In this document: piece after piece, positions 32,456-41,831 of the stretch
Layout of the letters: the number at the start of each line of letters is the position of its first letter
How positions within the stretch are numbered: the stretch's first letter is position 1
Virus record (IMG/VR): IMGVR_UViG_3300035670_000245
Coordinates: 1-58,119 of that record
From: a virus
Reading direction: 5' to 3' (one strand)
Length of the DNA stretch: 58,119 bases
Program-made: the position numbers and the translations under genes
Notes under the pieces: model-generated
Told to the model about the DNA's origin: nothing
Database searches by the model: none
Seen by the model: only the letters and a program-made list of their open reading frames with translations

Positions 32456-32959
32456 TTAGCTTAGATATAAAAGTTTTTCATCGGTGCGTCTTTTGACTAA
32501 TCCTGGCAGAACTTTACCCCCGCCCTTAACCCAGGTCATAAATGCTTCAGCAGCACCTTCATGGTCACCACGATTGGCCTTCATTCGTATAGAAGACCTT
32601 TGCAGATTTCCTAACCCAGCATTGAAGGCAAAAGATACAAGAGCGTCAAACCTGCCTTGACTGCCAGCACTATTGGGAACAAGTCGAAGAACACCACGTT
32701 CAAAAGTGCAGACATCTTCTGCGAATAGTTTCTCAATTTCTTCTTTTGACCAGACACGATTGTCCTCTGGCTTTAATGCGTACTCTTTACGCAACAGCCC
32801 CATGTACCCTTCTTTACGAACTACAGGTAATTTAATCTGCTCTTGGTACAGAACATGCCCGTATCCAATAGTCCAGATATGTGCAGGGCAAAGGTAAGGT
32901 TTGTTTCTGTATCCTTCATACTTGTGCATTAAATCTGCACCAGCCTTACTTAACTTCAC
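32456..32959 (-). CDS. Endolysin, T4-type lysozyme (GH24)
   Basis: The GH24 pattern is clear: Glu in KYEGYRNKPYLC (about residue 15), then Cys in place of the catalytic Asp, then Thr in WTIGYGH, as in many E-C-T members. RFDALVSFAFNAGLGNLQRS and GLVKRRTDEKLLYL complete the family. The 167-residue length is normal. No signal peptide, so it needs the adjacent holin. It cleaves the peptidoglycan sugar backbone. Confidence 0.92.
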   Translation of the reverse strand: MKLSKAGADLMHKYEGYRNKPYLCPAHIWTIGYGHVLYQEQIKLPVVRKEGYMGLLRKEYALKPEDNRVWSKEEIEKLFAEDVCTFERGVLRLVPNSAGSQGRFDALVSFAFNAGLGNLQRSSIRMKANRGDHEGAAEAFMTWVKGGGKVLPGLVKRRTDEKLLYLS

Positions 32960-33459
32960 TTCTTACTCCATGCCCTAGACCCAAACCAAAAGCCTATAAT
33001 ACCTCCGAGCATAGCCATTTCATCTGCACTAAAGATTATATCAGCATACAATAGTATATCAGAAATGTCTTTAATCAAGTGGGGATTAGTAAATAAAAAG
33101 TAAACAAGTGCTGTGTTAATAAGTACAAGTTCTAGTACAAAAATGTAAGTCACTGTAGGGCGAACTGTGCCAATGTAATTAGCCACCCACTTGCTAGACC
33201 GATCAAGAATCTTCTCATCATGCTTAAGAGCAGCCTCAGTCATCTGAGCATCTGTCTGTAACGCAACCTGTTCAGTTTTAATTTCTTCAATGCGTTGCTG
33301 GGCAATAAAGCCTTCACGCATCATCTGAACATCACGTTCGTTTTGTAGCTTAGATAATTCTAATTCATGTTTCTTATCCTGCTTGTCTTGAAAAAAGTCA
33401 AGCAGCTTTGGTAGACCAGACATTAAAATACCACCAAGTGTAGATAACAAAGACAGCAT
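32956..33459 (-). CDS. Holin-like membrane protein (167 aa)
   Basis: Next to the endolysin with a 4-bp overlap. A hydrophobic N-terminus (residues 1-22), a charged coiled coil (25-85), then two C-terminal membrane segments (about 98-118 and 140-160) around RPTVTYIFVLELVL. The layout fits the 3-TM holin family first described in gene-transfer agents. It would permit endolysin release. Confidence 0.7.
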   Translation of the reverse strand: MLSLLSTLGGILMSGLPKLLDFFQDKQDKKHELELSKLQNERDVQMMREGFIAQQRIEEIKTEQVALQTDAQMTEAALKHDEKILDRSSKWVANYIGTVRPTVTYIFVLELVLINTALVYFLFTNPHLIKDISDILLYADIIFSADEMAMLGGIIGFWFGSRAWSKK

Positions 33460-33926
33460 TAGAATTTACCTTTCATTGAGTACAGCCATGCAGAACCTAC
33501 TAGTATGCCAGTTACTATTACAGCTAAGACAGTAATCCAGAAACCGAGTAAGATACTTTCTATAATATCTTTTCTTTTCTGTTTCTTTTCTTGTGCCAGC
33601 TTTATGGCCTCTCTAGCTGCTTCTTCCCTTCTGTGTCTGGCCTGTACTTGAAATTGTTGCCAGTCATCCCACAGCCCAGGTCTTCCCTGGTATATAAACA
33701 TCTCTTTTAATTCTTGCTCTTGCTTTTTTAATTGTTCTAAAGCAAAGAACTCCTCAATATCAGATCTCTTGTGATCCGGTGTAGCTACAACTTTTTCTTG
33801 TATCTTTGATTTATTATCGAAGTAATCAAAGACAGCCTTACCGGCTTGTATTAATTCACCAGAGTTTTGTACAGCCTCTTTGATTACAGCAAACGCTGCA
33901 TTTGCTGCTGCTAACTCTAGTAGCAT
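33459..33926 (-). CDS. Membrane-anchored coiled-coil protein (155 aa)
   Basis: An N-terminal Ala-rich helix, a long charged coiled coil with WDDWQQFQVQARHRREEAA, and one C-terminal membrane segment (about residues 127-150). Place in the lysis cluster suggests a spanin-like or holin-accessory role, but there is no lipoprotein partner beside it. Confidence 0.55.
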   Translation of the reverse strand: MLLELAAANAAFAVIKEAVQNSGELIQAGKAVFDYFDNKSKIQEKVVATPDHKRSDIEEFFALEQLKKQEQELKEMFIYQGRPGLWDDWQQFQVQARHRREEAAREAIKLAQEKKQKRKDIIESILLGFWITVLAVIVTGILVGSAWLYSMKGKF

Positions 33927-33928
33927 TA

Positions 33929-34123
33929 TTATCCTTTAGGCAGTGATCCATGCGAAGCTAGCCACATAAATAAACCAATGATAGCAACACCAGTAATCCA
34001 TGCTACTTTCTTTAGCACAGACTTACCCACCTCTGTGTAAACTTTTTCTAATGCTCTCTCAGCAGCTTTCTCTGCAATGAGTTCTAGTTGAGCGTCTGTT
34101 AATGGGAGTTCTTTGTCAGCCAT
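33929..34123 (-). CDS. Small membrane protein of the lysis cluster (64 aa)
   Basis: A charged amphipathic helix (residues 8-38) then one membrane segment (39-57) and SHGSLPKG. It may be a holin, an antiholin or a virion inner-membrane protein. The ATG follows a short gap after the assembly chaperone-like gene. Confidence 0.55.
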   Translation of the reverse strand: MADKELPLTDAQLELIAEKAAERALEKVYTEVGKSVLKKVAWITGVAIIGLFMWLASHGSLPKG

Positions 34124-34127
34124 TTAT

Positions 34128-34580
34128 TTACTCTGGTTTAGAAGGCCATGTAACGGACCAAGGAAAGCCAGCTTGAACAGTGATATCACGCAATGCTTGG
34201 CAATAGTCAATCCATGCTTGACTAGGATTCATGTCACTGCGAAAACGCCAATCTGTTTCTGCCAATAAACGATTACGTTCATTTCTAATATCGTTTTCCT
34301 TAGCTTGTTTTATGTTTTGCTGTTCTTCAGTAGACAGAGCCACTGTCTGCCATGTGTGTGTCCATTGTCCATTTGTAAGGACAGGAGTCCCCCACACAAG
34401 GCGCTGTGTAGCAGCGTTATAACTAGGCTCTGCTGTAGAAACTACAGGGTACACACCCCATTCAGCAAGTGTTTGATCACTTGGGTTTTTAGGGAATGAA
34501 ACATTTGGGTTGTCTTTCCGAAGCTGACCGATTGAGTACGGATATGTCTCGACCGCTCCGTTGGTTACTTTGACGTACAT
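34128..34580 (-). CDS. Tail fibre assembly chaperone-like protein (150 aa)
   Basis: A C-terminal domain NERNRLLAETDWRFRSDMN...WIDYCQALRDI (about residues 100-135) matches the phage tail assembly chaperone domain. The N-terminal half (VKVTNGAVETYPYSIGQLR) is typical too. Position after the fibre and propeller genes fits a chaperone for one of them. Confidence 0.75.
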   Translation of the reverse strand: MYVKVTNGAVETYPYSIGQLRKDNPNVSFPKNPSDQTLAEWGVYPVVSTAEPSYNAATQRLVWGTPVLTNGQWTHTWQTVALSTEEQQNIKQAKENDIRNERNRLLAETDWRFRSDMNPSQAWIDYCQALRDITVQAGFPWSVTWPSKPE

Positions 34581-34581
34581 T

Positions 34582-34818
34582 TTATTTCTCCAATTGAGAT
34601 TGAATTACTTCCAACATAATTTTGGCTTTACTTTGCTCATAAAGACTTGTTTTTAATAAATTTTCTAATTGATTTTTGAAGTCTACAAAATATTCATCGT
34701 TTTTTATTTTGTTAATTGCCAAACGAAAATTGTCTATATTTACTTGATACTCTGTCACCTCTTTAATTCGTGTTTCAAAAGCTTTTTTTAACAATTCATT
34801 TTTGTATTGTTCATCCAT
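34582..34818 (-). CDS. Hypothetical helical protein (78 aa)
   Basis: Starts at ATG 34,818, after the propeller gene. Almost entirely helical and charged, likely a coiled-coil accessory to the fibre genes. Not recognised. Confidence 0.55.
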   Translation of the reverse strand: MDEQYKNELLKKAFETRIKEVTEYQVNIDNFRLAINKIKNDEYFVDFKNQLENLLKTSLYEQSKAKIMLEVIQSQLEK

Positions 34819-34827
34819 TGTCTATCC

Positions 34828-35895
34828 TTATTGTTCTTGAGCTAAAAAAAGCTGTCTAAAGCTGTCGGTAGATGATGCGTTTGAATATTTAGACCCAAAT
34901 CCACTGCTACTCCACGCATATGCTTCAATTGCATTAGATCCAGACATTATTATTGCATCATCATCAATTGAAAAAGTTACGCCACCTGACCCGCTTGCTG
35001 GCAATGTTGCTGGGTCAGAATATTTTGTACCAAACCCTGTGCTATCAGACCAAGGATATACTATTATATAAGGAGATGAATTAGACAAGACAGCGACGTA
35101 GTCCCCAGCGTGGCTAAAACATAAACCGTTACAAGATCCAGGTGGCACGGTGCTTGGGTTTGAAAAGGCACTACCAAAACCTGTGCTATACGCCCAAGGA
35201 TAAACTCTTATGTAAGGAGAACCAAACCCACTATCGCTTGTATGGGCAACAGAACTTCCAGACGGTGAAACGGCTACTTTTGGTTGACCCCCTGAAGAAA
35301 TTGCAGATCCAGGATCAGAATATTTTGTGCCAAATCCTGTGCTATCGCTCCACTGATATGCATGCAAAGCTGCCCCAAAAAAACCCCCATCCCTACAAAA
35401 AAATATAACATCGTTGTTTGGGTGAAAAACAACAGATCTCCAACTGTTGTCAGATGTGGCTGGGTTAGCGTATTTTGTACCAAATCCAGAGCCAGACCAT
35501 GCCCATGCCATAGATCCGTTACTTTCTGCCCCAGCCACTCCTAAAACAGTTTGATTGGGGTTCCAAGCCATACCATAACAAGTACCAGTCGGTAAAGTAG
35601 ATGGATTAGAAAATTTAGTTCCTATTGTTCCACTTGTAAAAGGCCATGTATGTATATAAGGAGAAGAGTCACTACAACCCGCAATTACAGTTGCATCTGG
35701 GGATATTGCACAACCCCATGCCTCTGACGAAAGTGAACTATTGGCTGTTGATATTAATGATCCAAACCCACTACCAGAATCCCACTCATATACAACCAAT
35801 CTATCATTAGTAGTATCGGCGCTTACCAACCATTGCGGTTTTGCCCCGCCAGCAGAACCAGCAGTAGCCTGTAATTGATTAGTTATATCAGCCAT
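34828..35895 (-). CDS. Beta-propeller repeat protein, probable receptor-binding or tail tip component (355 aa)
   Basis: Six clear repeats of about 40-50 residues share the pattern xxV(A/S)FSPxxxxxAxxxxxSPYIxVYPWxxxxGFG followed by (K/A)YSxPxxxP (first from residue 56). An N-terminal strand set (LVVYEWDSGSGFG) can close with the C-terminal FRQLFLAQEQ strand, so a seven-bladed propeller with a velcro closure is likely. No enzyme motif. It overlaps the tail fibre stop, so it is probably a host-recognition or adaptor subunit. Confidence 0.65.
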   Translation of the reverse strand: MADITNQLQATAGSAGGAKPQWLVSADTTNDRLVVYEWDSGSGFGSLISTANSSLSSEAWGCAISPDATVIAGCSDSSPYIHTWPFTSGTIGTKFSNPSTLPTGTCYGMAWNPNQTVLGVAGAESNGSMAWAWSGSGFGTKYANPATSDNSWRSVVFHPNNDVIFFCRDGGFFGAALHAYQWSDSTGFGTKYSDPGSAISSGGQPKVAVSPSGSSVAHTSDSGFGSPYIRVYPWAYSTGFGSAFSNPSTVPPGSCNGLCFSHAGDYVAVLSNSSPYIIVYPWSDSTGFGTKYSDPATLPASGSGGVTFSIDDDAIIMSGSNAIEAYAWSSSGFGSKYSNASSTDSFRQLFLAQEQ

Positions 35896-37439
35896 TATTT
35901 AATATCCAAGCCAGCAACAAAACCAAACCAAATAGTACCCCCGTCTCTTGTTGTAAACACAAGCTGATCTTTACCGGAGGCTGTAAGAGTAGGCGCAGTT
36001 CCTCCAGGCCAATCGACAGAAGCAGGCCACGTAATTGCGAATGCTCCACCATTAGTTAGTTCTAACACAAACGTGCCGAAATCGCCTGATCCAGGGGGGT
36101 TGCTAAAAGTAAATGTACAGGCTTGATCTAGTGTGGCTGAAAAGAAATTTGCGTTTGTCAGATCAAAGGTTTCTGTTGATCCTGTATTACCTACCGCAGA
36201 TCCTTCAACCGCATAGTCTTTAAGTACAGAACGAGTAAGAAGATTGTCTGCCATTGCAATAGCAGCGGTCGTTACTGTCCCTGTAAAGGTGGGAGAGGCT
36301 GAAAGAACTACAGAGCCTGTTCCTGTGGAAGAAGTTACGCCTGTACCACCATTAGCAACGGGAAGAGTTCCAGTGACACCTGGAGTAATATTAGCAGACC
36401 CATTAAACGAAGCTGACGATGTGCTTGCTAGGTTAGTTTGGATAGTTCTAGCAGTAGTAAGCGTGGCTGCTGATCCTGTAGTATTCTGATTAAGTGTAGG
36501 AACGTCACCAGCTTGAATCGTTGACATCACTACGTTAGAACCATTACCCCGCAAATATGAACCACTGGTAGTTGCACCAGCAAAAGCATTCATTGCAGCC
36601 TGGGCTGTAGTTTGCCCAGATCCACCGTTAGCTATAGGCAGAGTGCCCGTAACTCCGGTTGAAAGAGGTAGTCCAGTAGCATTAGTCAGAGTTCCAGAAG
36701 ACGGGGTACCTAAAGCACCTCCGTTAGTAACAAATGCCCCAGAAGACCCTACATTGACTGCCAGTGCCGTTGCTACGTTGCTCCCTAACCCAGATACACC
36801 GGTTGAAATCGGAAGCCCTGTAGCGTTTGTAAGGGTGCCTGACGATGGTGTTCCAAGGGCACCGCCAGAAAACAAAGCTGCTGCCCCGTTTACTTGTACT
36901 GTGCCAGAACCTTTAGACACAAGGTTCAGTGAAATGTTTGTGTCAGTTCCTGTAGCTGCAATACTAGGTGTTCCAGTAGCTGCTGCGTTGGTTACAGTTA
37001 TTTCGTTTACTGCAGAACCAGTAGCTGTAAATAGTACAATCTCATTGCCGTTTGTATCTAACAGCCCAGTAGTAATCCTGGGGGTTGTGATAGTTACCCC
37101 GTCAATAGTTCCACCGTTGATGTCTGCAGTGTCAGCGACAAGGCTATCAATGTTAGCAGTGCCATCAATGTAGAGATCTTTAAACTCGTAGCTAGAAGTA
37201 CCCAGATCTAGTGTGTTATCTGTCTTAGGTACAAGAGCAGAAGAGGTAACCTCTAAAGCCTGAGATGGGCCTACCTTAGTAATAGCCGCACCTTCAGCAG
37301 CAGTGCCGTCATGTGTGTGTCCGGTGCTTGCATTAAATGCATTTACAATGGCATCAAACTCACCATCAAGGTCAGACGCATTAATAACATTACCTGTAGC
37401 AATGTTATTAGTACTGTCATTACGAACGTAGCCTGTCAT
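35895..37439 (-). CDS. Tail fibre protein with tandem GALGTPSSG repeats (514 aa)
   Basis: The N-terminal 60 residues (NDSTNNIATGNVINASDLDGEFDAI-type, then HTHDG) match the tail-attachment region of podovirus fibres. Then come two near-identical protein repeats GGALGTPSSGTLTNATGLP (about residues 193 and 241) and GTLPIANGGSGQTT / TLPVANGGTGVTS repeats (about 268 and 361). The C-terminal 120 residues are beta-rich. The repeats suggest a trimeric beta-rich shaft. Confidence 0.8.
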   Translation of the reverse strand: MTGYVRNDSTNNIATGNVINASDLDGEFDAIVNAFNASTGHTHDGTAAEGAAITKVGPSQALEVTSSALVPKTDNTLDLGTSSYEFKDLYIDGTANIDSLVADTADINGGTIDGVTITTPRITTGLLDTNGNEIVLFTATGSAVNEITVTNAAATGTPSIAATGTDTNISLNLVSKGSGTVQVNGAAALFSGGALGTPSSGTLTNATGLPISTGVSGLGSNVATALAVNVGSSGAFVTNGGALGTPSSGTLTNATGLPLSTGVTGTLPIANGGSGQTTAQAAMNAFAGATTSGSYLRGNGSNVVMSTIQAGDVPTLNQNTTGSAATLTTARTIQTNLASTSSASFNGSANITPGVTGTLPVANGGTGVTSSTGTGSVVLSASPTFTGTVTTAAIAMADNLLTRSVLKDYAVEGSAVGNTGSTETFDLTNANFFSATLDQACTFTFSNPPGSGDFGTFVLELTNGGAFAITWPASVDWPGGTAPTLTASGKDQLVFTTRDGGTIWFGFVAGLDIK

Positions 37440-37447
37440 ATTAATTC

Positions 37448-39427
37448 CTATCGTCTATCAAAGAGAGCGTACTCAAGGGTTGCAGCATCCAAAGAAAAAG
37501 AAGGGTTAGTGTCATTGCTTGTGTATTCCAGTGAAGCATTAAACCCTGAACCAATAACTTGCGTCATGAACATATTGGTAAACTTACCACCGTATACTGT
37601 AGTGCCATAAGAAGTGGAAGAGTTATCATATAAACCCCCACTAGTCAGTGTGTTAATTAAATTTATAGAGTTTGGCTGTATAATATTTACTTGGTCAAGA
37701 TCTAACTTAAGATTAAACTTAATATTAACAGAACCTTCAGGGTCTGTGTACAAAGTCATCTTATAAAAAGTCTTTCTTAACTGCGGATCTTGTACTGGAA
37801 TAAAAGGTGTAGCAAAAATAGCTTGAATGTTTGCACCATCAAAGCTGTACCCATCTTCCATTTGGTACACATACCCAGAATCATTTGCAAATAAGATAGT
37901 TTCTGTTTTGCTTTTATACAAGTAGTCAGATACATAAGACTTAATACCACGGATATCTGCCCAACCGTAATAAACACCACCTTCACCGATAAGCTGTGTG
38001 CCTATGATACCTGCAGCAGAAGATGAAGTAATGTTATTTGCATAGCCAAATATACGGTACTGCGACTTGCTTTTAATTACAACAGAAGAAAACGATGTAC
38101 TGTTTTGCGTAATATCTGTAATTTCTTTTTGTATTTGTTTAGACACACTGGCAATATTAAAGTCACCAATCTTATCTGTTGCACTCAATAGCCTCAGACC
38201 ATCTGGCCCAAGAAACATAATGTCACTGCCGACTTCTTGAATTGTATCTTCGTCAACGCAACCAATGTTTTCTGTAATTGGCTGCAACACAAAATCAGCA
38301 AGTGTGTTTCCTGTAAGCCTACTTATTTTATTTTCACTAAATATAATAAGCTGTTCACGGAAAGTAATTATACCTGTAATTCTACTACCTACAGAAATAA
38401 CACCTGCACCGTTTGCTACATTAAAGTCTGTATCTGTATACGGGGCAGTAAATGAAAGCTTGTCGCCTTTAGCAAAAAACATTTGGTTCTTATGAAAGAC
38501 CACATGTGCTGCTGCATATACATCTGACGGTGCGCTATTTAATTGAGTGTATGTAGTGCCATCCCAAATAAAAGGGTAATTAGCCCCGTCTACACTTACA
38601 ATCTTTTCAGTAGTAGCAATTCTATACTTAAAAAATCTAGACTTGTTTGTAGTTGTTCTATTGGCTGTCAGAAATGTTATTACTGCATTATCTGCTGGGC
38701 TACTGTCTAAATTAGGGCTAATAGAAATTGTAGCAGCACCAGCAGTTACAGTAGGTGTAGCAGTTACTGTGTATATTAAATCTACACCAGCTATTGTAAA
38801 AGTGTCACCGGCTTGTGGTACTGCAGTTAATCCATCTGCAGCAAGGGTTCCTCCAGTCTGAGATCCACCTGCTACTAATACAGTACCATACGAAGGTACG
38901 TTAATCCGGGTCCAAGAGGTGCCAGTAGAAGAATAGACATTGTTGTTCCGTACAGCAATGCCGTATGTTTCCCAGGCAGCTACACCCCTAATCAACCCAG
39001 TATTTGTTGTAAAACTAATAGCAGCTTTATCTGTAGGGCTGCTATCTAAAGAGGTAGTTAAAGTTAAAGTAGCCCGTTTAGTAGCAGAGTCATACGAAAC
39101 ACCACCAGTTGCAATTGTATATGTACCAGTAACCCCTGCTATAGTAAACGAATCGCCAACAGATGGTGCTAAATACAGATTGGCAATAACTAAAGTAGTC
39201 CCAGTCTGACTGCCACCATGTACTAAAGGACTGCCATAAGACGGCACAATAGAAGAGCTAAACTTAGTGTAACCTAGTATCTTTTTATAACCGCCATCGA
39301 CAGATGGTTCAAAGTTACGCAGTATCCTTGCAGATCCTGGCGCTTGAATACCATGCTGCAAAGGAGACAGGTTGGTAATCAACCCACCAGAAAACTGAAT
39401 CGGTAGTGTCTGCCAACCGTCAGCCAT
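37448..39427 (-). CDS. Tail tube protein B / nozzle
   Basis: A 659-residue protein starting GWQTLPIQFSGGLITNLSPL then GSARILRNFEPSVDGGYKK, the classical start of T7 gp12-like nozzle proteins. Two beta domains repeat the pattern SYG(S/T)xLVxGGSQTGxTL (about residues 63 and 180). It forms the distal tail tube with protein A. Confidence 0.85.
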   Translation of the reverse strand: MADGWQTLPIQFSGGLITNLSPLQHGIQAPGSARILRNFEPSVDGGYKKILGYTKFSSSIVPSYGSPLVHGGSQTGTTLVIANLYLAPSVGDSFTIAGVTGTYTIATGGVSYDSATKRATLTLTTSLDSSPTDKAAISFTTNTGLIRGVAAWETYGIAVRNNNVYSSTGTSWTRINVPSYGTVLVAGGSQTGGTLAADGLTAVPQAGDTFTIAGVDLIYTVTATPTVTAGAATISISPNLDSSPADNAVITFLTANRTTTNKSRFFKYRIATTEKIVSVDGANYPFIWDGTTYTQLNSAPSDVYAAAHVVFHKNQMFFAKGDKLSFTAPYTDTDFNVANGAGVISVGSRITGIITFREQLIIFSENKISRLTGNTLADFVLQPITENIGCVDEDTIQEVGSDIMFLGPDGLRLLSATDKIGDFNIASVSKQIQKEITDITQNSTSFSSVVIKSKSQYRIFGYANNITSSSAAGIIGTQLIGEGGVYYGWADIRGIKSYVSDYLYKSKTETILFANDSGYVYQMEDGYSFDGANIQAIFATPFIPVQDPQLRKTFYKMTLYTDPEGSVNIKFNLKLDLDQVNIIQPNSINLINTLTSGGLYDNSSTSYGTTVYGGKFTNMFMTQVIGSGFNASLEYTSNDTNPSFSLDAATLEYALFDRR

Positions 39428-40149
39428 TAAGAAATCCTAAATGAATATGCGGTACGCCTATTTTGTTGTATCGCTGTTGAACGGACATACTCATATCTGT
39501 TGATAAGTATAGTCCTCATGTTTTTAATCCCAGCTTCAAACTTACGCATTGCTATTGCCGCAGCTTGCTCATTACTACGAAACATATAAGCATGGTACAT
39601 AGCACCTTCAACAATTACATGCCGATAAATCTCAGGTATTGTAGGTACGTCCGTAGCACCAATTAACTCTACCGTTGTAGAGTAATATTCATACACAATT
39701 TTGTATGCTTTATCAGGTGCGGGTACTATACCAAATTCTAGCCCAGGGGAACGAAAAACGTACCTGGGTAAATCCCGCAAGCTTGTGTCTGTATTATACT
39801 CTTGGTCTACAAACTTTTCAAGATAATCTTCGTAGTTAAGTACTTTTAATTTTTCAGTTCTGTTGTCTAACGTATCATCATGCTTAATGCGAAACGTGTC
39901 TATGTCAATAGTCCGAGCATAGGTAGGAAAGGCATAACGAGTTGTGCCAGGAGTTAAAGTTTCTTCTGTCTCTACGTAATTAAAGGGCCATTCAAACTGC
40001 TGTTGATTAATATCTTGAATGGCAGAATTAACAGCGTCTTTGGCCTGGGAATAAAAACCAGTGGCGTTAGCAAAGTTAGACTCAGTCAACTCGACTTCAT
40101 TAAGCCGTTTGTTAACGTCATTGACAAGCCCTAAAAAGTTATAAGCCAT
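39427..40149 (-). CDS. Tail tube protein A / adaptor
   Basis: A 240-residue, helix-rich protein of the T7 gp11 type: N-terminal DVNKRLNEVEL, FEWPFNYVETEETLTPGTTRYAFP (in two parts), and a C-terminal helix with FEAGIKNMRTILI. It connects portal and nozzle. Its stop overlaps the nozzle start. Confidence 0.85.
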   Translation of the reverse strand: MAYNFLGLVNDVNKRLNEVELTESNFANATGFYSQAKDAVNSAIQDINQQQFEWPFNYVETEETLTPGTTRYAFPTYARTIDIDTFRIKHDDTLDNRTEKLKVLNYEDYLEKFVDQEYNTDTSLRDLPRYVFRSPGLEFGIVPAPDKAYKIVYEYYSTTVELIGATDVPTIPEIYRHVIVEGAMYHAYMFRSNEQAAAIAMRKFEAGIKNMRTILINRYEYVRSTAIQQNRRTAYSFRIS

Positions 40150-40466
40150 TAGTATTCCTTAACCCGTAATTTAACAGTACGTTCAGATACAGTACCTGTG
40201 CTGTCTGTTATATTACAATAAAATTTATATTCTGTGTTATTAGTACCGAGGCCCAGGTTAATAGTAGTTACTTGGCCTGAAGTTGTAGGTGCAACATTTT
40301 GTATGCCATTAACAACGGCACCAGAAGGTATTAAAGTTTTTGTCCCGGTTGCATCATCGACATACCAGGATACATTTGTAATAGATGCAGAGCCAAGGTA
40401 CCTAGACCAGTCTATACTGTAGTCTAGCGTTTCGTCTGGATCTTTATTAGGCCATCTAAAAGACAC
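40149..40466 (-). CDS. Fibre-tail adaptor-like protein (105 aa)
   Basis: MSFRWPNKDPDETLDYSIDW is a typical start of the phage fibre-tail adaptor family, followed by an immunoglobulin-like beta fold (YKFYCNITDSTGTVSERTVK). It couples to tube A by a shared stop/start. A role in attaching fibres to the tail is known for relatives; here it is inferred. Confidence 0.7.
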   Translation of the reverse strand: MSFRWPNKDPDETLDYSIDWSRYLGSASITNVSWYVDDATGTKTLIPSGAVVNGIQNVAPTTSGQVTTINLGLGTNNTEYKFYCNITDSTGTVSERTVKLRVKEY

Positions 40467-40480
40467 AATGAATCCTTTAT

Positions 40481-41140
40481 TTATTGTCCAGCAGGAACAA
40501 TAACTGTACGCTCTTTTGAAGAAGGTTTTCTTGGAACATATGCAGTTCTATTTCTGCTATATTGAGATGCTACAGAGTTAAAATTAAAAGAGGTAGTTGT
40601 TATTGTAAGATTGCCTGCAATTAATACCGCTATGTTTGTAGGTGAAGTAATAACTTCATTTTCTAATATTACGACAGTGCCTACATTAGTTGTACCAAAA
40701 ACACCTGTTAGAGTTACAGTAGCCTTAGCAATAACATTAACAGAGCCGACAAATCCTGTAGCGACAAAGCCTGAAACATCTATGTAGTTATTTGTCTCTA
40801 GCGTTACAGTGCCTACCTCAGCAGTACCAAAAACACCAGTTAAAGGTACGGTGTTATTTGTTTTTTGTGTTACTGTACCTATAGACCCAGTAGCTTCTGC
40901 TCCCGTAGGTACAACAATTGCCTCAGCACTTACACTAACATTGCCTACAAAACTATCTAATGGATCTGTGTTTGGTGTATCAATTAAATGTAATGCATCA
41001 GCTTGTATTTCTAAAGTATCATTTAAAACAAAACTAGCATTAACACCATCAACAAATACAGTTACGCTAGCAACTCCGTACTGCGAAGTTCCATATATAC
41101 CTATGCCATATACAGCACCAGATCCTATAGAACTAGGCAC
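40481..41140 (-). CDS. Repetitive structural protein (219 aa)
   Basis: A short Gly/Tyr-rich start (GAVYGIGIYGTSQYG) then four to five beta repeats of about 32 residues with the pattern (V/L)TGVFGTxxVGTVxxxxN. The DNA of two repeats is similar too (around 40,680 and 40,810). A basic C-terminal tail ends it. Probably a virion surface or tail component. Confidence 0.55.
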   Translation of the reverse strand: MPSSIGSGAVYGIGIYGTSQYGVASVTVFVDGVNASFVLNDTLEIQADALHLIDTPNTDPLDSFVGNVSVSAEAIVVPTGAEATGSIGTVTQKTNNTVPLTGVFGTAEVGTVTLETNNYIDVSGFVATGFVGSVNVIAKATVTLTGVFGTTNVGTVVILENEVITSPTNIAVLIAGNLTITTTSFNFNSVASQYSRNRTAYVPRKPSSKERTVIVPAGQ

Positions 41141-41148
41141 AGTTGTCC

Positions 41149-41592
41149 TTAAGCAATACGAATGATTGCGTTAGAAGCGTCAGCAGTAGGGAATTGAATT
41201 ACAAAGTCACCGGCAGTAGATGTTTTATCCCCACCAAAAGCAAGCACACAAACGGCATCTGTAGTGCCTGTGCCACCAGCAGTAGTGGTATTATAAATCA
41301 AAGCACCATTTGCAGTAATGGTAGCAGTTGACCAAGTAACATCAGCAAAGTCTACATAGCCGGTAGTGCCACTAGTACTTACCCCGTTATTAGTAAGTGC
41401 ATTGCCACCAGCACTGTAACCTACGCCACTTACCTCGTTAGTGACAGAGTAGTCCGTAGTGCTTGCACCTAGCGTAGCAGAACTGGTGTAGAGGGCAATT
41501 TTAAAACTATGCCCAGTTGAAGCAGAAAAATTATGTTTCCCCTCAAGGAGTTCTCCCTTGAAAGAAGTACACATTGCTGTGGTAATTGCCAC
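41149..41592 (-). CDS. Virion structural protein candidate (147 aa)
   Basis: Beta-rich, Thr/Ser/Gly-rich, with CTSFKGELLEGKHNF near the start and YNTTTAGGTGTTDAVCVLAFGG-like core in two strands. Such proteins lie near head or tail genes of many podoviruses. Function unknown. Confidence 0.6.
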   Translation of the reverse strand: MAITTAMCTSFKGELLEGKHNFSASTGHSFKIALYTSSATLGASTTDYSVTNEVSGVGYSAGGNALTNNGVSTSGTTGYVDFADVTWSTATITANGALIYNTTTAGGTGTTDAVCVLAFGGDKTSTAGDFVIQFPTADASNAIIRIA

Positions 41593-41594
41593 TG

Positions 41595-41831
41595 TTATCT
41601 CCTTGAAAGTAAATACCGTTCGTTAGATTGAACGGCTTGCGTTATATAATACTCAATAACTTTTTGAATATTATTCTTAAAGGCTACTGCTTGATCTCGT
41701 ATTGGACCCTCAGTCTTATCGCCTACATACATTATTTTATCTGCAGCTAATTTAGCCCACTGCTCTGCAGATAAAGGGCCATTACTACTAGCCATCACAT
41801 TGATTGAACCTACTTGAAAATCACCGAGCAT
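41595..41831 (-). CDS. Hypothetical protein (78 aa)
   Basis: Start overlaps the cytidylyltransferase stop (TAATG). An internal ATG (codon 13, MASSNGPLSAEQ) is possible. AEQWAKLAADKIMYVG and a C-terminal helix resemble small phage head-tail region proteins. Confidence 0.6.
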   Translation of the reverse strand: MLGDFQVGSINVMASSNGPLSAEQWAKLAADKIMYVGDKTEGPIRDQAVAFKNNIQKVIEYYITQAVQSNERYLLSRR

